From Methanomassiliicoccales archaeon (GTDB taxonomy: Archaea; Thermoplasmatota; Thermoplasmata; Methanomassiliicoccales; UBA472), in the NCBI GenBank assembly GCA_028682895.1, contig JAJRAK010000032.1, positions 62,001-126,000 on the forward strand: 64,000 bases of DNA. Direction: 5' to 3'. How positions within the stretch are numbered: position 1 is the stretch's first letter; each line of letters begins with the position of its first letter. This document shows, piece by piece, positions 8,080-17,314 of the stretch. The position numbers and the translations under genes were made by a program. The notes below the pieces were generated by a model. It made no database searches. It saw only the letters and a list, made by a program, of their open reading frames with translations, and was not told the origin of the DNA.

Positions 8080-9744
8080 TTACTTGGCGGGGATGATTGC
8101 GGTCCTCTCACCAGCAGGCATGAACTCCCTCAGGCAGCCGCGACCAAACTCTTTGGTTATGTTCGCGAAGTCGAAGGGCAGGTTCTTGTCTGCGAAGGCG
8201 ATCTTGACCAACGGGTTGCACACGAAGGCGTCGCCGCGAGCGGCGTGGGGCGCCATTGCGATACCGGTGTATCCGGGCAGGTGTCCCACGTTCATGGCGT
8301 AGATCGGGTAGTTCGGACCGCGCAGCTCGTGCGGCAGGCCCTCGTCGCTCCTGTAGGAGAACGAGTTGGCTGCACCGCAGTTGTCCTGCAAGTCGTATCC
8401 GTAGAACCCGAGCCTTCCGAGCCTCTCCCTGTGCTGGTACATGGACAGATACCATCCGTTGACACCAGCGTTGGCGTTACCAGTTGCCATCGCGATACCG
8501 ATACCGGTAGCTGCGGCGGCGACAGTGGCCCTCTGGGACCCACCGAAGTGGGCTTCCATGGCGGCCGGGTAGCGCTCATACATCTCCAGGGCGTAGGAGT
8601 TGATCTCGGAACCGAGCTTCTCGATCAGGTCGGAGCTGGGCTTGCTCTTGCAGAACCCGCCGTACTTGCTCTTTATGTGATCGACTGCCCAGTAGGTGTA
8701 ATCCTCCAGGATGTTGTCGGTATAGGCTGCGGTGGCGTACTGAGTGAACCCGACCCCGCCGGACATGTATGATCCGAGGTAGATCTGGTCGAACACCACT
8801 GCACCCAGGGCAACAGCTTCCAGGGATGCGCGCGCGGGGTCGTCCGGCTTGGTCCTGGTGCTCTGCACCATGTCGGCCATTACACCGAACGGGATTCCAC
8901 CGGGCTCGTTGGGGCTCCTGGCCCTCCTTGCGGGCATCATGGTACCCATTTCCACCACTGCGGCGTGCTTGGCGGCGAAGGCGAAGTCAGCGATTGCTGC
9001 CTCACCGGCTGCTAGCCTGTAGGCGGTGATGAAGGCCATGGATATCTGCATCGCAGAGTGCCTGGATATGGTACCACCATCGCACACACGTCCAACGATG
9101 GACGGGACACGTACGACCTGCCACAGCTTCTTGCCGACAGCGGCCTTCAGCTGCTTGGCCTGGTCTGCGGGGAACTCCTTGTTGATGTCGATGACGAAGC
9201 ACTTGTCGATCTCGTCGATAAGCTCATCGTCACCAGAGAACACCTTTACGTAAGAGTCCTTCACGCACTCCGGGCATAGCTCGGCCATGTGCTCCTGGAC
9301 AACTGCTCCGCCAGGCATAGTGTGGTTAACTGCCTCTAGGTAGCGGTTGATGGTCTCAGGGGTAACTTCCTTTGACAGCCTCTTCTCGATAACGTTGTGG
9401 GCGACATCCAGACCGACGATAACGGTCCTGCGTATGTCATCCCAGCACTGCTGCATAGCAGCGTTGTTGACCCAGTGTAGGTCATCGGCCTCGCCATATA
9501 TGTCAGTGTGGGACAGCTGGTAGGGCATCAAGACCCTCTGGCCGAGCGCGACACCGACATCCTGGTTCATCATGGGGATTCCACGGGCCTTGGCGATCTT
9601 GTTCGCCTGCTCGACCCACTCCCGCTTCCTCTTCGACTGTCTCCAGCCTCCGTAGGAATAGTGCGAGGAGCGGACCTCCGTGGGGTCCTCCTTGAACTTC
9701 TTGTGCATGGCGGCGATGAACATCTTGTCCTTTTCCTTCGCCAT
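8080..9744 (-). CDS. mcrA: Methyl-coenzyme M reductase subunit alpha
   Basis: A 554-residue McrA, the catalytic subunit that reduces methyl-CoM with coenzyme B to methane. By alignment with the M. marburgensis enzyme, the axial F430 glutamine is Q150 (AVVQEH). The residues modified in that enzyme are all present: H260 (N-methyl-His), R274 (methyl-Arg, in [12 protein letters not shown]), Q404 (methyl-Gln, GGSQR), G449 (thioglycine, FYGYD), D454 and C456 (LQDNCG). Whether each is modified here is unknown, though tfuA and ycaO for the thioglycine lie nearby. The start has a strong Shine-Dalgarno, AAGGAGG, 7 nt upstream and overlapping the end of mcrG. Confidence 0.98.
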   Translation of the reverse strand: MAKEKDKMFIAAMHKKFKEDPTEVRSSHYSYGGWRQSKRKREWVEQANKIAKARGIPMMNQDVGVALGQRVLMPYQLSHTDIYGEADDLHWVNNAAMQQCWDDIRRTVIVGLDVAHNVIEKRLSKEVTPETINRYLEAVNHTMPGGAVVQEHMAELCPECVKDSYVKVFSGDDELIDEIDKCFVIDINKEFPADQAKQLKAAVGKKLWQVVRVPSIVGRVCDGGTISRHSAMQISMAFITAYRLAAGEAAIADFAFAAKHAAVVEMGTMMPARRARSPNEPGGIPFGVMADMVQSTRTKPDDPARASLEAVALGAVVFDQIYLGSYMSGGVGFTQYATAAYTDNILEDYTYWAVDHIKSKYGGFCKSKPSSDLIEKLGSEINSYALEMYERYPAAMEAHFGGSQRATVAAAATGIGIAMATGNANAGVNGWYLSMYQHRERLGRLGFYGYDLQDNCGAANSFSYRSDEGLPHELRGPNYPIYAMNVGHLPGYTGIAMAPHAARGDAFVCNPLVKIAFADKNLPFDFANITKEFGRGCLREFMPAGERTAIIPAK

Positions 9745-9746
9745 AT

Positions 9747-10529
9747 TTAATCCTCCTTAACATCGAAGGGCTTGAAGCCACACTTGGTCCTGAGGGTGTG
9801 AATCCTAAGGTTCTGCCTCATTACCTCTTCATCGTCCCTCATGTCCACACCGTCGGCGCGGAACATGGTGGTATGGTCCTTCAACCACTTCTCGGGCATA
9901 GGCTTTCCGACTGGGACCGGCTTGTCCAACGGGACACCGACCTGGTCCTTCACGTACTCGACTTCTCCCTTCTTAGCGTTCCATCGGAACCGCTGCCAGG
10001 CGTCGAACATCATTCCGTTCTGGTCAAGCCTGACGGCGTGCCCGTGAACGGTCGCTCCCCTGATACCAGTTCTTGCGGTATCGAAGGTCTCGTTGTCGAT
10101 GAGTTCCTTGGCGACCTTTTCGACGTCCCTCTCCCTCATCTCGATGATCTGCCTTCCGGACAGGGTACCGGTATCAATTCCTCTGTACCTGCACATGTAC
10201 ATCTGAGCCCTCACGTAGGGGATTATGGGGGCCCAATACACGGAGTCAGTGAACTGAACGTACCTGATCCTGTCACCCTTCTTCGCACCTTCTATGGGCT
10301 CGACCAATGCCCTTATGGGGCAGTCGGGCTCGTTACCCTCCTCGAGCGGCGGGTGGATGGTGGCGTAGTCAGAACCGGGGGTCCTGTGACCCAAGATCTT
10401 GACGACGTCGTCCATGGGAATGTCACGGAGCTTCTCCAGCTTGACGCTGGGGTCCATGAATCGCCTCCTGTTCTTGGCGGGCAGGGTGGTGCCTGGATAG
10501 AATTGTGCTTTGTACTTTGTCTTAGCCAT
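9747..10529 (-). CDS. mcrG: Methyl-coenzyme M reductase subunit gamma
   Basis: A 260-residue McrG of full family length. Typical blocks are [55 protein letters not shown] and the [20 protein letters not shown] region that contacts F430 and coenzyme M. It packs in the (alpha-beta-gamma)2 hexamer. It lies 1 bp from mcrD and 2 bp from mcrA, so it is fully coupled within mcrBDGA. No mcrC lies between mcrD and mcrG, unlike mcrBDCGA operons. Confidence 0.98.
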   Translation of the reverse strand: MAKTKYKAQFYPGTTLPAKNRRRFMDPSVKLEKLRDIPMDDVVKILGHRTPGSDYATIHPPLEEGNEPDCPIRALVEPIEGAKKGDRIRYVQFTDSVYWAPIIPYVRAQMYMCRYRGIDTGTLSGRQIIEMRERDVEKVAKELIDNETFDTARTGIRGATVHGHAVRLDQNGMMFDAWQRFRWNAKKGEVEYVKDQVGVPLDKPVPVGKPMPEKWLKDHTTMFRADGVDMRDDEEVMRQNLRIHTLRTKCGFKPFDVKED

Positions 10530-10530
10530 G

Positions 10531-10953
10531 TTATTTCACCAATCCTTTGTTATAATCTGTAGTAGTCGGCTTGAACTTCGAGTATCTGCCTACCTCCAAA
10601 TTAAAACTGAACGGAAGAACTTCCTTACAAACAGCTTCGATGTCCTTCATGGCCTGCGGTACGAGATCGATATCGCATATCTCGACGAAGATGCGCCCGA
10701 CCTGGACCGTAAGCTCGATCTCCTCGCCCTTGACCTTTATCTTCTTGCGTTCCGGATGATTGACAGGGCCACCAGTGCCAGGACCGGCCTTTATGATAGC
10801 AGGCAGGCCCTCGCCCTGGATGTTGATCTGTCTGACGTTCTTCACGGCGTACAGCTTGTTCAGCAATAGCTCCGTGGTGTCAGCGAATAGCAATCTTTCC
10901 GGGAAGATGAGTATCTCGGGCAGGGGGACCGATTCAGAGGTAGACTTGCTCAT
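10531..10953 (-). CDS. mcrD: Methyl-coenzyme M reductase operon protein D
   Basis: A 140-residue McrD, an accessory protein found only with MCR. It associates with MCR but is not part of the mature enzyme; a chaperone-like or F430-related role has been proposed. Recognisable blocks are [20 protein letters not shown] and [14 protein letters not shown]. It sits between mcrB (2 bp) and mcrG (1 bp). Its length is slightly short of many family members. Confidence 0.95.
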   Translation of the reverse strand: MSKSTSESVPLPEILIFPERLLFADTTELLLNKLYAVKNVRQINIQGEGLPAIIKAGPGTGGPVNHPERKKIKVKGEEIELTVQVGRIFVEICDIDLVPQAMKDIEAVCKEVLPFSFNLEVGRYSKFKPTTTDYNKGLVK

Positions 10954-10955
10954 GT

Positions 10956-12284
10956 TCAGACCAGCTCCTTCAGCTTCTTGGCCTCCTTACCGACCATCTT
11001 CATCGGGCTCTTGAACTCCGGGATGTCACCGAACACTTCCTTCAGGATGAGGGAGGTGTTCTCGGCGCTGAAGTACTGAGTACCAGCGTCCAAGGCGCAT
11101 CCAGCAGCGATAACCGGGTTGACGGTTCCCTTCGCGTGTCTGGTAACCACGTGGTTTCCGTGGAACAGACCCGGGCCGCCTCCACCATAGATAGAGTGGC
11201 TGAAGAAGGACATACCGACCGCGGTACCCATTGCCCTGCCGTAGTCTAGTCCAGGCAGGCTGGTCTCATGCTCCACCAGGTCGTTGAAGTACAGAACGGT
11301 GGACGGGATACCTTGTGCTGCCCTGGCGGCACCGATGTTCACGCATATTGCGGACAGCATACCGGCGGCAACGTAGGCGTTCCATAGCGGGTAGTCGTTG
11401 GTGGTGTACTCAACGAATCCGGATGGGAACTTCTTTCCCTTCTTGATTACCTTGTCTTCCAAAGCCCTTCCGACCATGGACGCGACGACATCACCGACAG
11501 TGCCGGTCTTGCCGTTCTCCTTGACCCAGCTATAGGCCAGGTTGTTGGCGTTCAGGCCCTGGTAGGCCAGGGACAACAGGTGCTGCCTCTCGAAGTTACC
11601 GACAGCGTCACCCATTTCGTAGGCGGCTGCGGTCTCGTATATAGAGGACAGAGCGGCTGCGTTCATGGCGTTCCTGCCAGTCAGCATGACGATGTGGTTC
11701 GCGGTGATGTTCCTCAGAGCGAAACCGGTTCCCTCGTTCAGCTGCGGTACATCAAGGATGGTCTTCAGGTTGGATCCCAACATGTTGATGGTCTGCGGGT
11801 ATCTTCCCCAGACTGCTCCCTTGACCATCGAGGCCTCGAACATGTTCACATCGAACTGGTCGATTATGGCCTCAGTGACGGCGGCTGCTACGGCGGTGAA
11901 TCCGGTCGTGTACTCGGCACCAGCGTCAATCCTTACGCTGGGGCAGGTAACGACCATCCTCTTGCCTTCGGCCATCGTCCTGATCTCGGTGTCGTCATCC
12001 TTGCTGACCTTGAGAATGTCTTTGATCCTCTTGCCTAATTTGTCAGCGTTCGCCACTACAGCGACGTTCAAAACCCTGCCAGGGACGTTCAATCCGCCAA
12101 CCGCTCCGGTCTTGAGACCCTTCTCAATACCTTCTAGGTTGACAGCGATGGTCCTCTTTGTCAGAGAGATGGTTCGCTTAATGGCTGCGTTGTTTAAAGG
12201 ACTTATAGCGTCCAGAGGCACATCTTTCTCGATTATTTTGCCTCTGTCGTCATACAAGTCCACCTTGTCCTTGTATTTTGCCAT
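10956..12284 (-). CDS. mcrB: Methyl-coenzyme M reductase subunit beta
   Basis: A 442-residue McrB, first gene of the mcr operon. Family blocks include KYKDKVDLYDDRGKIIEKDV, LEGIEKGLKTGAVGG and, near the C-terminus, FFSHSIYGGGGPGLFHGNHV, which lines the F430/coenzyme B channel. A strong Shine-Dalgarno (AGGAGG) precedes the ATG by about 6 nt. The promoter lies in the 272-bp gap upstream: a TATA-like element at 12381-12391 and, 6 bp beyond, a perfect palindromic element at 12397-12417. The inferred leader is about 75 nt. Confidence 0.98.
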   Translation of the reverse strand: MAKYKDKVDLYDDRGKIIEKDVPLDAISPLNNAAIKRTISLTKRTIAVNLEGIEKGLKTGAVGGLNVPGRVLNVAVVANADKLGKRIKDILKVSKDDDTEIRTMAEGKRMVVTCPSVRIDAGAEYTTGFTAVAAAVTEAIIDQFDVNMFEASMVKGAVWGRYPQTINMLGSNLKTILDVPQLNEGTGFALRNITANHIVMLTGRNAMNAAALSSIYETAAAYEMGDAVGNFERQHLLSLAYQGLNANNLAYSWVKENGKTGTVGDVVASMVGRALEDKVIKKGKKFPSGFVEYTTNDYPLWNAYVAAGMLSAICVNIGAARAAQGIPSTVLYFNDLVEHETSLPGLDYGRAMGTAVGMSFFSHSIYGGGGPGLFHGNHVVTRHAKGTVNPVIAAGCALDAGTQYFSAENTSLILKEVFGDIPEFKSPMKMVGKEAKKLKELV

Positions 12285-12364
12285 TTTTTACCTCCTTTTC
12301 GATGACTCGGTCACCTCAAGTAGATTTACGTCAAACTTGAGAAAACCGGCTCCCCTTGCGGCCT

Positions 12365-12391
12365 CTACAATGTGTAGACATAATATATAGT
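12365..12391 (-). promoter_or_regulatory. mcr operon core promoter
   Basis: On the minus strand a TATA-like element ACTATATATTA lies at 12381-12391. Transcription would start roughly 25 nt downstream, near 12360, giving a leader of about 75 nt before mcrB. A short inverted repeat, CTACA then ATG then TGTAG, occupies 12365-12377 between the TATA box and the inferred start. Positions are read by eye; no start-site data are available. Confidence 0.6.
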
Positions 12392-12396
12392 TGATG

Positions 12397-12417
12397 ATGG
12401 ATGGATAGTCCATCCAT
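12397..12417. promoter_or_regulatory. Perfect palindromic operator-like element upstream of the mcr operon
   Basis: Half-site ATGGATGGA, spacer TAG, half-site TCCATCCAT: a perfect 9-3-9 inverted repeat. It lies 6 bp upstream of the mcr TATA box, a position typical of archaeal activators that help recruit TBP/TFB. Imperfect copies with the same 9-3-9 geometry occur at 5288, 31176 and 31207, and a partial copy at 24815, all in intergenic regions next to methanogenesis genes. Confidence 0.7.
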
Positions 12418-12420
12418 ATT

Positions 12421-12556
12421 AAACAATAGCTAATTTTTTAGTGATTCCCAGACGTGAGAAGCACTATTTTAACAGTATAAATTTTTAAATAAATCATAAT
12501 TCAAATATTTAATTGACCTTCTCAATTTTAAATATTTTTTAATGAGTTAAATAATT
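12421..12556. other. AT-rich intergenic stretch between the mcr promoter and tfuA
   Basis: About 136 bp of strongly AT-rich DNA with many short A and T runs, following the tfuA stop. It probably holds the tfuA terminator (T-runs on the minus strand) and upstream promoter DNA for mcr. I see no open reading frame with a ribosome binding site and no convincing RNA structure. Confidence 0.4.
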
Positions 12557-13213
12557 TTACAAATCGGGAATTTTCCTTAATTCCTTAAGAGCATTGAGCA
12601 GGGCTATTGCGTCCTCCTTTTTAATATCTCGGTATTTAGTCTCGATATATCGGGTAAGACCTGTGGACGCCTCCGAGCGGTCGAAGTTCCTCGCAAGGTC
12701 TTTGAACGCGGCCATCGTCCGCCTTGGATAATATATCGACCTGAACTGATCCAGGAGAGTTTTTGCGTCCTCATTGGAGATGATGCCGTCCTTGACCGCT
12801 CCGTTCAGAAGGAACCTCGTGTTGACCAATGGTTCCGATAAGGGTTCGAGGGTCTCTGGGTCGAAGACCAGAGCGACCTCGTCGTCCCCTTCGATCTCGC
12901 CTTGGGAATACATCTCAAATATCCGTCCGACCCCGATCATGCCATAATGATGCAGCTCTGCTGCCCTGAGCGCCCCCATGCTGCCCGCGCCGTACACCTT
13001 GATGCCACTGTTTATTATGTGTAATATCTCGCGATGCCCCACGGAACAGCTCTGCAGGAACACGCCGTCGATGATGGCGACCGTCCTTATCCCCTCGTCC
13101 TCGACCTTCTTCAGATCGCCGCGCTTCACCGGGGGGCGGTAATCGGCATCCAATATCCCTTTCGCCTCTTCCAGAGGAAGACTTGGGCCGAGATAGACGA
13201 CCGGTCTGTTCAT
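12557..13213 (-). CDS. tfuA: TfuA-like protein, partner of YcaO in McrA thioamidation
   Basis: A 218-residue TfuA-like protein, with typical blocks VVYLGPSLPLEEAKGILDAD, RPPVKRGDLKKVEDEG, IDGVFLQSCSVGHREILHII and VYGAGSMGALRAAEL. In methanogens TfuA and YcaO together install the thioglycine in McrA; TfuA is thought to help deliver sulfur or recruit the substrate. Its start overlaps the ycaO stop by 4 bp, so it is translated with ycaO. The pair sits immediately upstream of its expected substrate gene (mcrA, G449). Confidence 0.93.
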   Translation of the reverse strand: MNRPVVYLGPSLPLEEAKGILDADYRPPVKRGDLKKVEDEGIRTVAIIDGVFLQSCSVGHREILHIINSGIKVYGAGSMGALRAAELHHYGMIGVGRIFEMYSQGEIEGDDEVALVFDPETLEPLSEPLVNTRFLLNGAVKDGIISNEDAKTLLDQFRSIYYPRRTMAAFKDLARNFDRSEASTGLTRYIETKYRDIKKEDAIALLNALKELRKIPDL

Positions 13214-14403
13214 GCCCCCAGCCTCGGACCTTCCCGGTCCATGTCCATGGCGTATATCTCCATCCCGGGTATGATCATGCGCACCACTGGAATCCCCAGG
13301 TCCGGACGGGTGAGCTCCACGGCTATCACCCTTTCGAACCCTTTGTCGAGAAGATGGTCGAAAACCGCCTCGATGTCCTCGAGGATGTCCTTGGTATCAG
13401 ACTCTTGGAAATCGGACAGGCTGACCTCGTTGGATGTGGAGAAGTACATGTCGTTCATGCGCTTCATTCGCTCGTATCCCACTGTCCGATTGATGTCCGC
13501 TTTGGTCGTATCCTCCCTTGCACCATGTATCTGTGTGCAGCGGCTCTGCGCCACCTCGGTGAGAGCCCTGATGGCCGCCACCCTGGGGCTGAGATGAGTT
13601 CCCACGCCCAGGTTGAGCAGCGCAGGGTCCTTCATGCGTACATCGTCCGCAGCGGCGGCGATGGTCGGTATCCCGACATCGCTGGTTAGGTCCTTGAGAT
13701 GGACCTCCACCCCTTGTGAACGGAACTTTTGCATTAGCTCGCTGACCACCGGACAATCGTCACCTACGACCAGTTCTCCCCGGGGAGCACGTTTGGCCTC
13801 GCATATGGACCAGGCATCGCGTTCGATCACCTCGCACATCCCGTGCAGGACCGCCTCCTCCAGGTTGTTCCCGGACGCCAGTCCGTTGGTGTTGCTCCGG
13901 AAGAGCTGCAGGTCGTTCTTTGAATCGTAAGGGTGGTAGACAGCGACGGCAGGCACCCATATGTCCTCGCCCTCGATCAGGTCGTAACCTTTGACCCAGG
14001 CTATCGGCTGTTGGTGGACGTACATGTTGATCATCTGAGGGAGTATGAGCTCCCGCGGGTCCACGGTGTTCTCGGACGAGAGCATGTTCTCCATGAGATC
14101 GGTACGCAACCTCTCGCCCCTCGGTTCCGCAGAGAAACGTTCCATGGCCTCCATTATTGCGGAGACGCGCGCCTGCTCCCGACTGGCTCCCTTGCCGTTA
14201 TAGATCGATATCGCCCCTTCCATCGCGCCCGGTCTAATGCTGGAGAACACCGGGATCCCAATGCGGTCGAGGTCGGTTATGTCCGCGACACGTGTGATGC
14301 CGGCCTTGGAAAGCAGAGGTTCGACCCTTCTCAGTGTGGCCTCCGGGCTTACCGCGCGATGTCCGTCCTTGGTGTAGGTCTTGGGTGCGGGATGGAGCTC
14401 CAT
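13210..14403 (-). CDS. ycaO: YcaO-type cyclodehydratase, methanogenesis marker 1
   Basis: About 397 residues from the ATG at 14403 (MELHPAPKTY); a TTG at 14418 in the same frame could add five residues, and neither has a clear Shine-Dalgarno. YcaO uses ATP to activate a backbone amide; in methanogens it converts the McrA glycine to thioglycine with TfuA. The ATP-binding blocks are visible: SIYNGKGASREQARVSAIMEAMERFSAE in two parts, LEEAVLHGMCEVIERDAWS and AIRALTEVAQSR. The C-terminus (RPDLGIPVVRMIIPGME) is intact. It forms a two-gene unit with tfuA. Confidence 0.93.
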   Translation of the reverse strand: MELHPAPKTYTKDGHRAVSPEATLRRVEPLLSKAGITRVADITDLDRIGIPVFSSIRPGAMEGAISIYNGKGASREQARVSAIMEAMERFSAEPRGERLRTDLMENMLSSENTVDPRELILPQMINMYVHQQPIAWVKGYDLIEGEDIWVPAVAVYHPYDSKNDLQLFRSNTNGLASGNNLEEAVLHGMCEVIERDAWSICEAKRAPRGELVVGDDCPVVSELMQKFRSQGVEVHLKDLTSDVGIPTIAAAADDVRMKDPALLNLGVGTHLSPRVAAIRALTEVAQSRCTQIHGAREDTTKADINRTVGYERMKRMNDMYFSTSNEVSLSDFQESDTKDILEDIEAVFDHLLDKGFERVIAVELTRPDLGIPVVRMIIPGMEIYAMDMDREGPRLGA

Positions 14404-14448
14404 GAAGAGGGGAAACAATCATGGCCGTCATTAAAACTTCGGTCACGA

Positions 14449-14928
14449 CTACCGTTCATCATCGTTCTGCGCCAGGGGGATGACCAGATCGAACATGGCA
14501 TCCTCGTTCATGGCGATGCGCTCGATCAGGATGTCCACCTCGACCCTCTGCACGCCGGGGATGTTGACTATCTTGTCCTGTATCAGATCATACAGGCTGT
14601 CCACGCTGGTGGAGTAGACCTCGCAGACCAAGGAATGGTCTCCGAATACCTTGTATACATATCGTATCCCGGGGTACTTCTTCAGCTCCTCGATCACCGC
14701 AGATAATGGTGCGCCGACCACCTGGAGACCTATATGGGCCCGCATGAGGCCGACCTTGGAGGTGTTCAGCTGCATCGTGTAAGCGTTGATGTAGCCGTCC
14801 TTCTCCAAACGGGAGATACGTCTGCTGACGGTCGCCTTGGACACCTTCAGCTGCTCAGCTATGACGCTCAGGTTCTCCCGGGCGTTCTTGCGTAGCATCC
14901 TGAGTATCTCAAGGTCAGTGGTGTCCAT
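14449..14928 (-). CDS. Lrp/AsnC family transcriptional regulator
   Basis: About 159 residues from the ATG at 14928 (MDTTDLEILRMLRKNAREN); an in-frame start 30 bp upstream would add MICKLFAGRP and looks unlikely. An N-terminal winged HTH (LSVIAEQLKVSKATVSRRIS) is followed by a RAM-type ligand-binding domain with VFGDHSLVCEVYSTSVDSLY and IVNIPGVQRVEVDI. Such proteins usually form dimers to octamers and sense amino acids. It lies 45 bp upstream of ycaO in the same direction, so it may be co-transcribed with ycaO-tfuA. Target genes are unknown. Confidence 0.9.
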   Translation of the reverse strand: MDTTDLEILRMLRKNARENLSVIAEQLKVSKATVSRRISRLEKDGYINAYTMQLNTSKVGLMRAHIGLQVVGAPLSAVIEELKKYPGIRYVYKVFGDHSLVCEVYSTSVDSLYDLIQDKIVNIPGVQRVEVDILIERIAMNEDAMFDLVIPLAQNDDER

Positions 14929-15045
14929 TGGTCGTCCTGCAAATAATTTGCATATCAAGCAACATTTTGAGGAGTATTTGGAACTATGTCAGGAATTTTA
15001 TGAAAAATAATTGAACATCCGGATTACGAACCGGTCCGGCCCCGA

Positions 15046-15903
15046 TCAGAACAAGCCGAGGTCGTCCTCATTCGGAACACAGGTTACGGAGCAGACCCAG
15101 TGGTCGTAGAACGCGTCCCTAATGTTCTCGAAGACGCGGGCGGGTCGTCCTTTCCCTTCCGCCCATGACCTGAGCATTTCCGCCTCCTCCTCGCTCGCCA
15201 CTGTCACCATGACATCATCGGCCAGCTCCAGCACCTGCTCGAAGATCCTCTGCCATGTCCAAGCGTTGACCAAATTGATGTCACCGGCCATGAGCATCAA
15301 GGCGAACGGCGCCCTGTCCAGATACCGCGATGCCTGAGATGCGTCGATCCTGGCGGTGTTCCACGTCTGCAATCTGCCCTTCTCGATCCCGCGACATAGC
15401 AGTTCACGGTCCACATCGAAGGCGAAAGGCCTGAGCCCTACCTTGACAAGCGCCTGGCTGCCTACGCCAGAACCGCAGCAGCAATCGTAACAAAGGTCAC
15501 CCGGTTTGAAATGCCATTCCTTCCATATGAGGTCGGATACCTTTTTGATGCGGTCCTCGGGAAGGTCGTCCAAGGCAGGTTGGCACTCGCTCATCATGCG
15601 GCGGCAGAAATGATCGCAGATCGCCTCCCTGTATGCGTCGATGGTGCAGCTGTATGCCTTGATATCCAGCTTCGGAAGCATTTCGATGAGCGCATCGGAC
15701 GGTTCTTTCCACAGAAAGCTGACCACCTTCCACCCATGATCCTCACGGGCCATGGCCAGGGGGGTCTCGTCATCATCAATCAGGAGACGTGCCTCATTGG
15801 AACCGCTGAGAAGTTGTGCGAGCAGTGATTCGTCGGTAAGTTCCTCGAACGAACTCTCCACCAAACGAATTTCCTCCAGGTCGAAAAGGTCAGCTAGGTC
15901 CAT
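15046..15903 (-). CDS. Class I SAM-dependent methyltransferase-like protein, possible MCR-maturation enzyme
   Basis: A 285-residue protein with a Rossmann methyltransferase core: motif I is CYDCCCGSGVGSQAL (about 138-152), followed by FAFDVDRELL as motif II. The N-terminal 120 residues are acidic and unrecognised. Three adjacent cysteines in motif I are unusual. It stands upstream of ycaO-tfuA and the mcr operon. In Methanosarcina a SAM methyltransferase gene near mcr makes the S-methylcysteine of McrA (McmA), and McrA here has that cysteine (C456). I propose this gene as a candidate for a similar job; I cannot show orthology. Confidence 0.7.
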   Translation of the reverse strand: MDLADLFDLEEIRLVESSFEELTDESLLAQLLSGSNEARLLIDDDETPLAMAREDHGWKVVSFLWKEPSDALIEMLPKLDIKAYSCTIDAYREAICDHFCRRMMSECQPALDDLPEDRIKKVSDLIWKEWHFKPGDLCYDCCCGSGVGSQALVKVGLRPFAFDVDRELLCRGIEKGRLQTWNTARIDASQASRYLDRAPFALMLMAGDINLVNAWTWQRIFEQVLELADDVMVTVASEEEAEMLRSWAEGKGRPARVFENIRDAFYDHWVCSVTCVPNEDDLGLF

Positions 15904-15990
15904 GGCATGCTCGAGATGAGGATCACATTATTAATAACTGGTTCAGTTCCCATCGGTACCGCGAAAAAGGATATATGTCAATGTTCATCC

Positions 15991-16995
15991 ATGGACCGAA
16001 TGAGAACGCCGTCAAAGCGCGATTGGGACCTGTTGGCCATCGCAATCCTCTCGCTCGTTCTGATATTGGTAATATATCTTCTACCGGACAGCGTATTGCG
16101 CATCATACTGGGACTGCCGTTCATCTTGTTCTTCCCGGGCTATGCCGCTTTGACAGTGCTGTTCCCGGAGGACCGGTCGCTGGAGACCATCGAGCGCATA
16201 GCGCTTTCTTTCGGGCTCAGCATCGCCATCTCCCCCCTGGTAGGATTCGGTCTTAACTATACTCCGTTCGGGATAAGGTTGGCACCCATACTCATCTCGC
16301 TTTCCGCCCTGAACATCGCCTTGAGCCTGGGAGGTCTATTTAGGAGGGAGAGGGCCGAGACGCCCTATCTTCCGTTCGACCCTTGGAAAACGGTCGGCAC
16401 CTATGTATCCATGTTCAAGGCCGAGAAGGGAGTGGACCGTGCCCTCACTGTAGTGTTGGTGATATCCATCATATCCTCGATGGTCGCCCTCGTCTACGTT
16501 GTGGCAGTGCCCAACGATGGGGAGAGCTACAGCGAGTTCTACATACTGGGACCGGACGGGAAGGCGGATGGATACCCGAGCAACCTGACCGTGGGAGAGA
16601 ACGCCTCGATCATCATCGGCATCGCCAACCATGAGAACCAGGTGGTGGAGTATACGGTGGAGATATGGCTTGTGAACATGACCTATGTGAACAATGCCAC
16701 CGAGATCTACCATATGTACTACTTTGATTCGTTCACGGTCACCCTGAACCATACCGATGCGGACGTGGACGGTGATTGGACCGCGCAGTGGGAGACGGAC
16801 TATGACTTCAATGTAACGGTCCCAGGCAACTACAAGCTCTGGTTCCTGCTGTATCAGGATGGTGCCCCGGACCTGCCATATGCCGCGACCCCGATGAGCG
16901 ATTATGTAGGCACGTCGGCCGAGGACCGCATCATAGGGGCGGTGGAGAACGATGTGCAGAGCCTCAACCTGAACCTCAGGGTCTCGTCTACATGA
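15991..16995 (+). CDS. DUF1616 family membrane protein
   Basis: About 334 residues from the ATG at 15991 (MDRMRTPSKRDWDLLAIAIL). The open frame reaches further upstream, but that part looks non-coding. Four hydrophobic helices in the first 130 residues include LGLPFILFFPGYAALTVLFP and IALSFGLSIAISPLVGFGLN; a fifth near 165 (VVLVISIISSMVALVYVVAV) leads to a C-terminal extracytoplasmic beta domain with PNDGESYSEFYILGPDG and YPSNLTVGENASIIIGIANH. These are hallmarks of DUF1616, a widespread euryarchaeal family likely tied to envelope or polysaccharide functions. Its last 8 bp overlap the convergent gene at 16988. Confidence 0.85.
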   Translation: MDRMRTPSKRDWDLLAIAILSLVLILVIYLLPDSVLRIILGLPFILFFPGYAALTVLFPEDRSLETIERIALSFGLSIAISPLVGFGLNYTPFGIRLAPILISLSALNIALSLGGLFRRERAETPYLPFDPWKTVGTYVSMFKAEKGVDRALTVVLVISIISSMVALVYVVAVPNDGESYSEFYILGPDGKADGYPSNLTVGENASIIIGIANHENQVVEYTVEIWLVNMTYVNNATEIYHMYYFDSFTVTLNHTDADVDGDWTAQWETDYDFNVTVPGNYKLWFLLYQDGAPDLPYAATPMSDYVGTSAEDRIIGAVENDVQSLNLNLRVSST

Positions 16996-17263
16996 TGGTC
17001 AGGTAACGCCGGTCATACTCGTCCATGAGGGCTGAGCGATACCTGCCCTCGAGTCCGACAGGGACAACGCCCAGGGCCTTCACCCTGGCCAATAGCTCGT
17101 CGGCCACTGATCTCCGTTTTGGGACCTTCATCTTCCGGACCGCCTCCATTATTCCTTCCAGACCGGGAATATGAACGAGCTGTCCGTCGACTATCATCGT
17201 GTCCGTGGAGAATGTTGACGTTTCGCAGCCTTCGCAGTTCAGCTTCGCCCCTCCATCCGTCAT
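16988..17263 (-). CDS. Small hypothetical protein with an N-terminal CxxC
   Basis: A 91-residue protein. The only clear motif is CEGC near the N-terminus (residues about 10-13), which could bind a metal or act as a redox pair. The rest is basic and helical (MEAVRKMKVPKRRSVADELL). I do not recognise it. It overlaps the end of the convergent DUF1616 gene by 8 bp and lies 52 bp downstream, in the same direction, of the cysteine-rich protein at 17315-18040, so the two may be co-transcribed. Confidence 0.55.
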   Translation of the reverse strand: MTDGGAKLNCEGCETSTFSTDTMIVDGQLVHIPGLEGIMEAVRKMKVPKRRSVADELLARVKALGVVPVGLEGRYRSALMDEYDRRYLTIM

Positions 17264-17314
17264 CGTCTACGTGATAAATAATGATAAAAACAGAAAAAAG
17301 GGTTTCGGTGGGGT

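Noticed and set aside
12421-12556. Possible small RNA or replication origin in the AT-rich stretch
   Set aside because: No repeat set, origin-recognition-box pattern, adjacent orc1/cdc6 gene or stable fold could be seen; AT richness alone is not enough.
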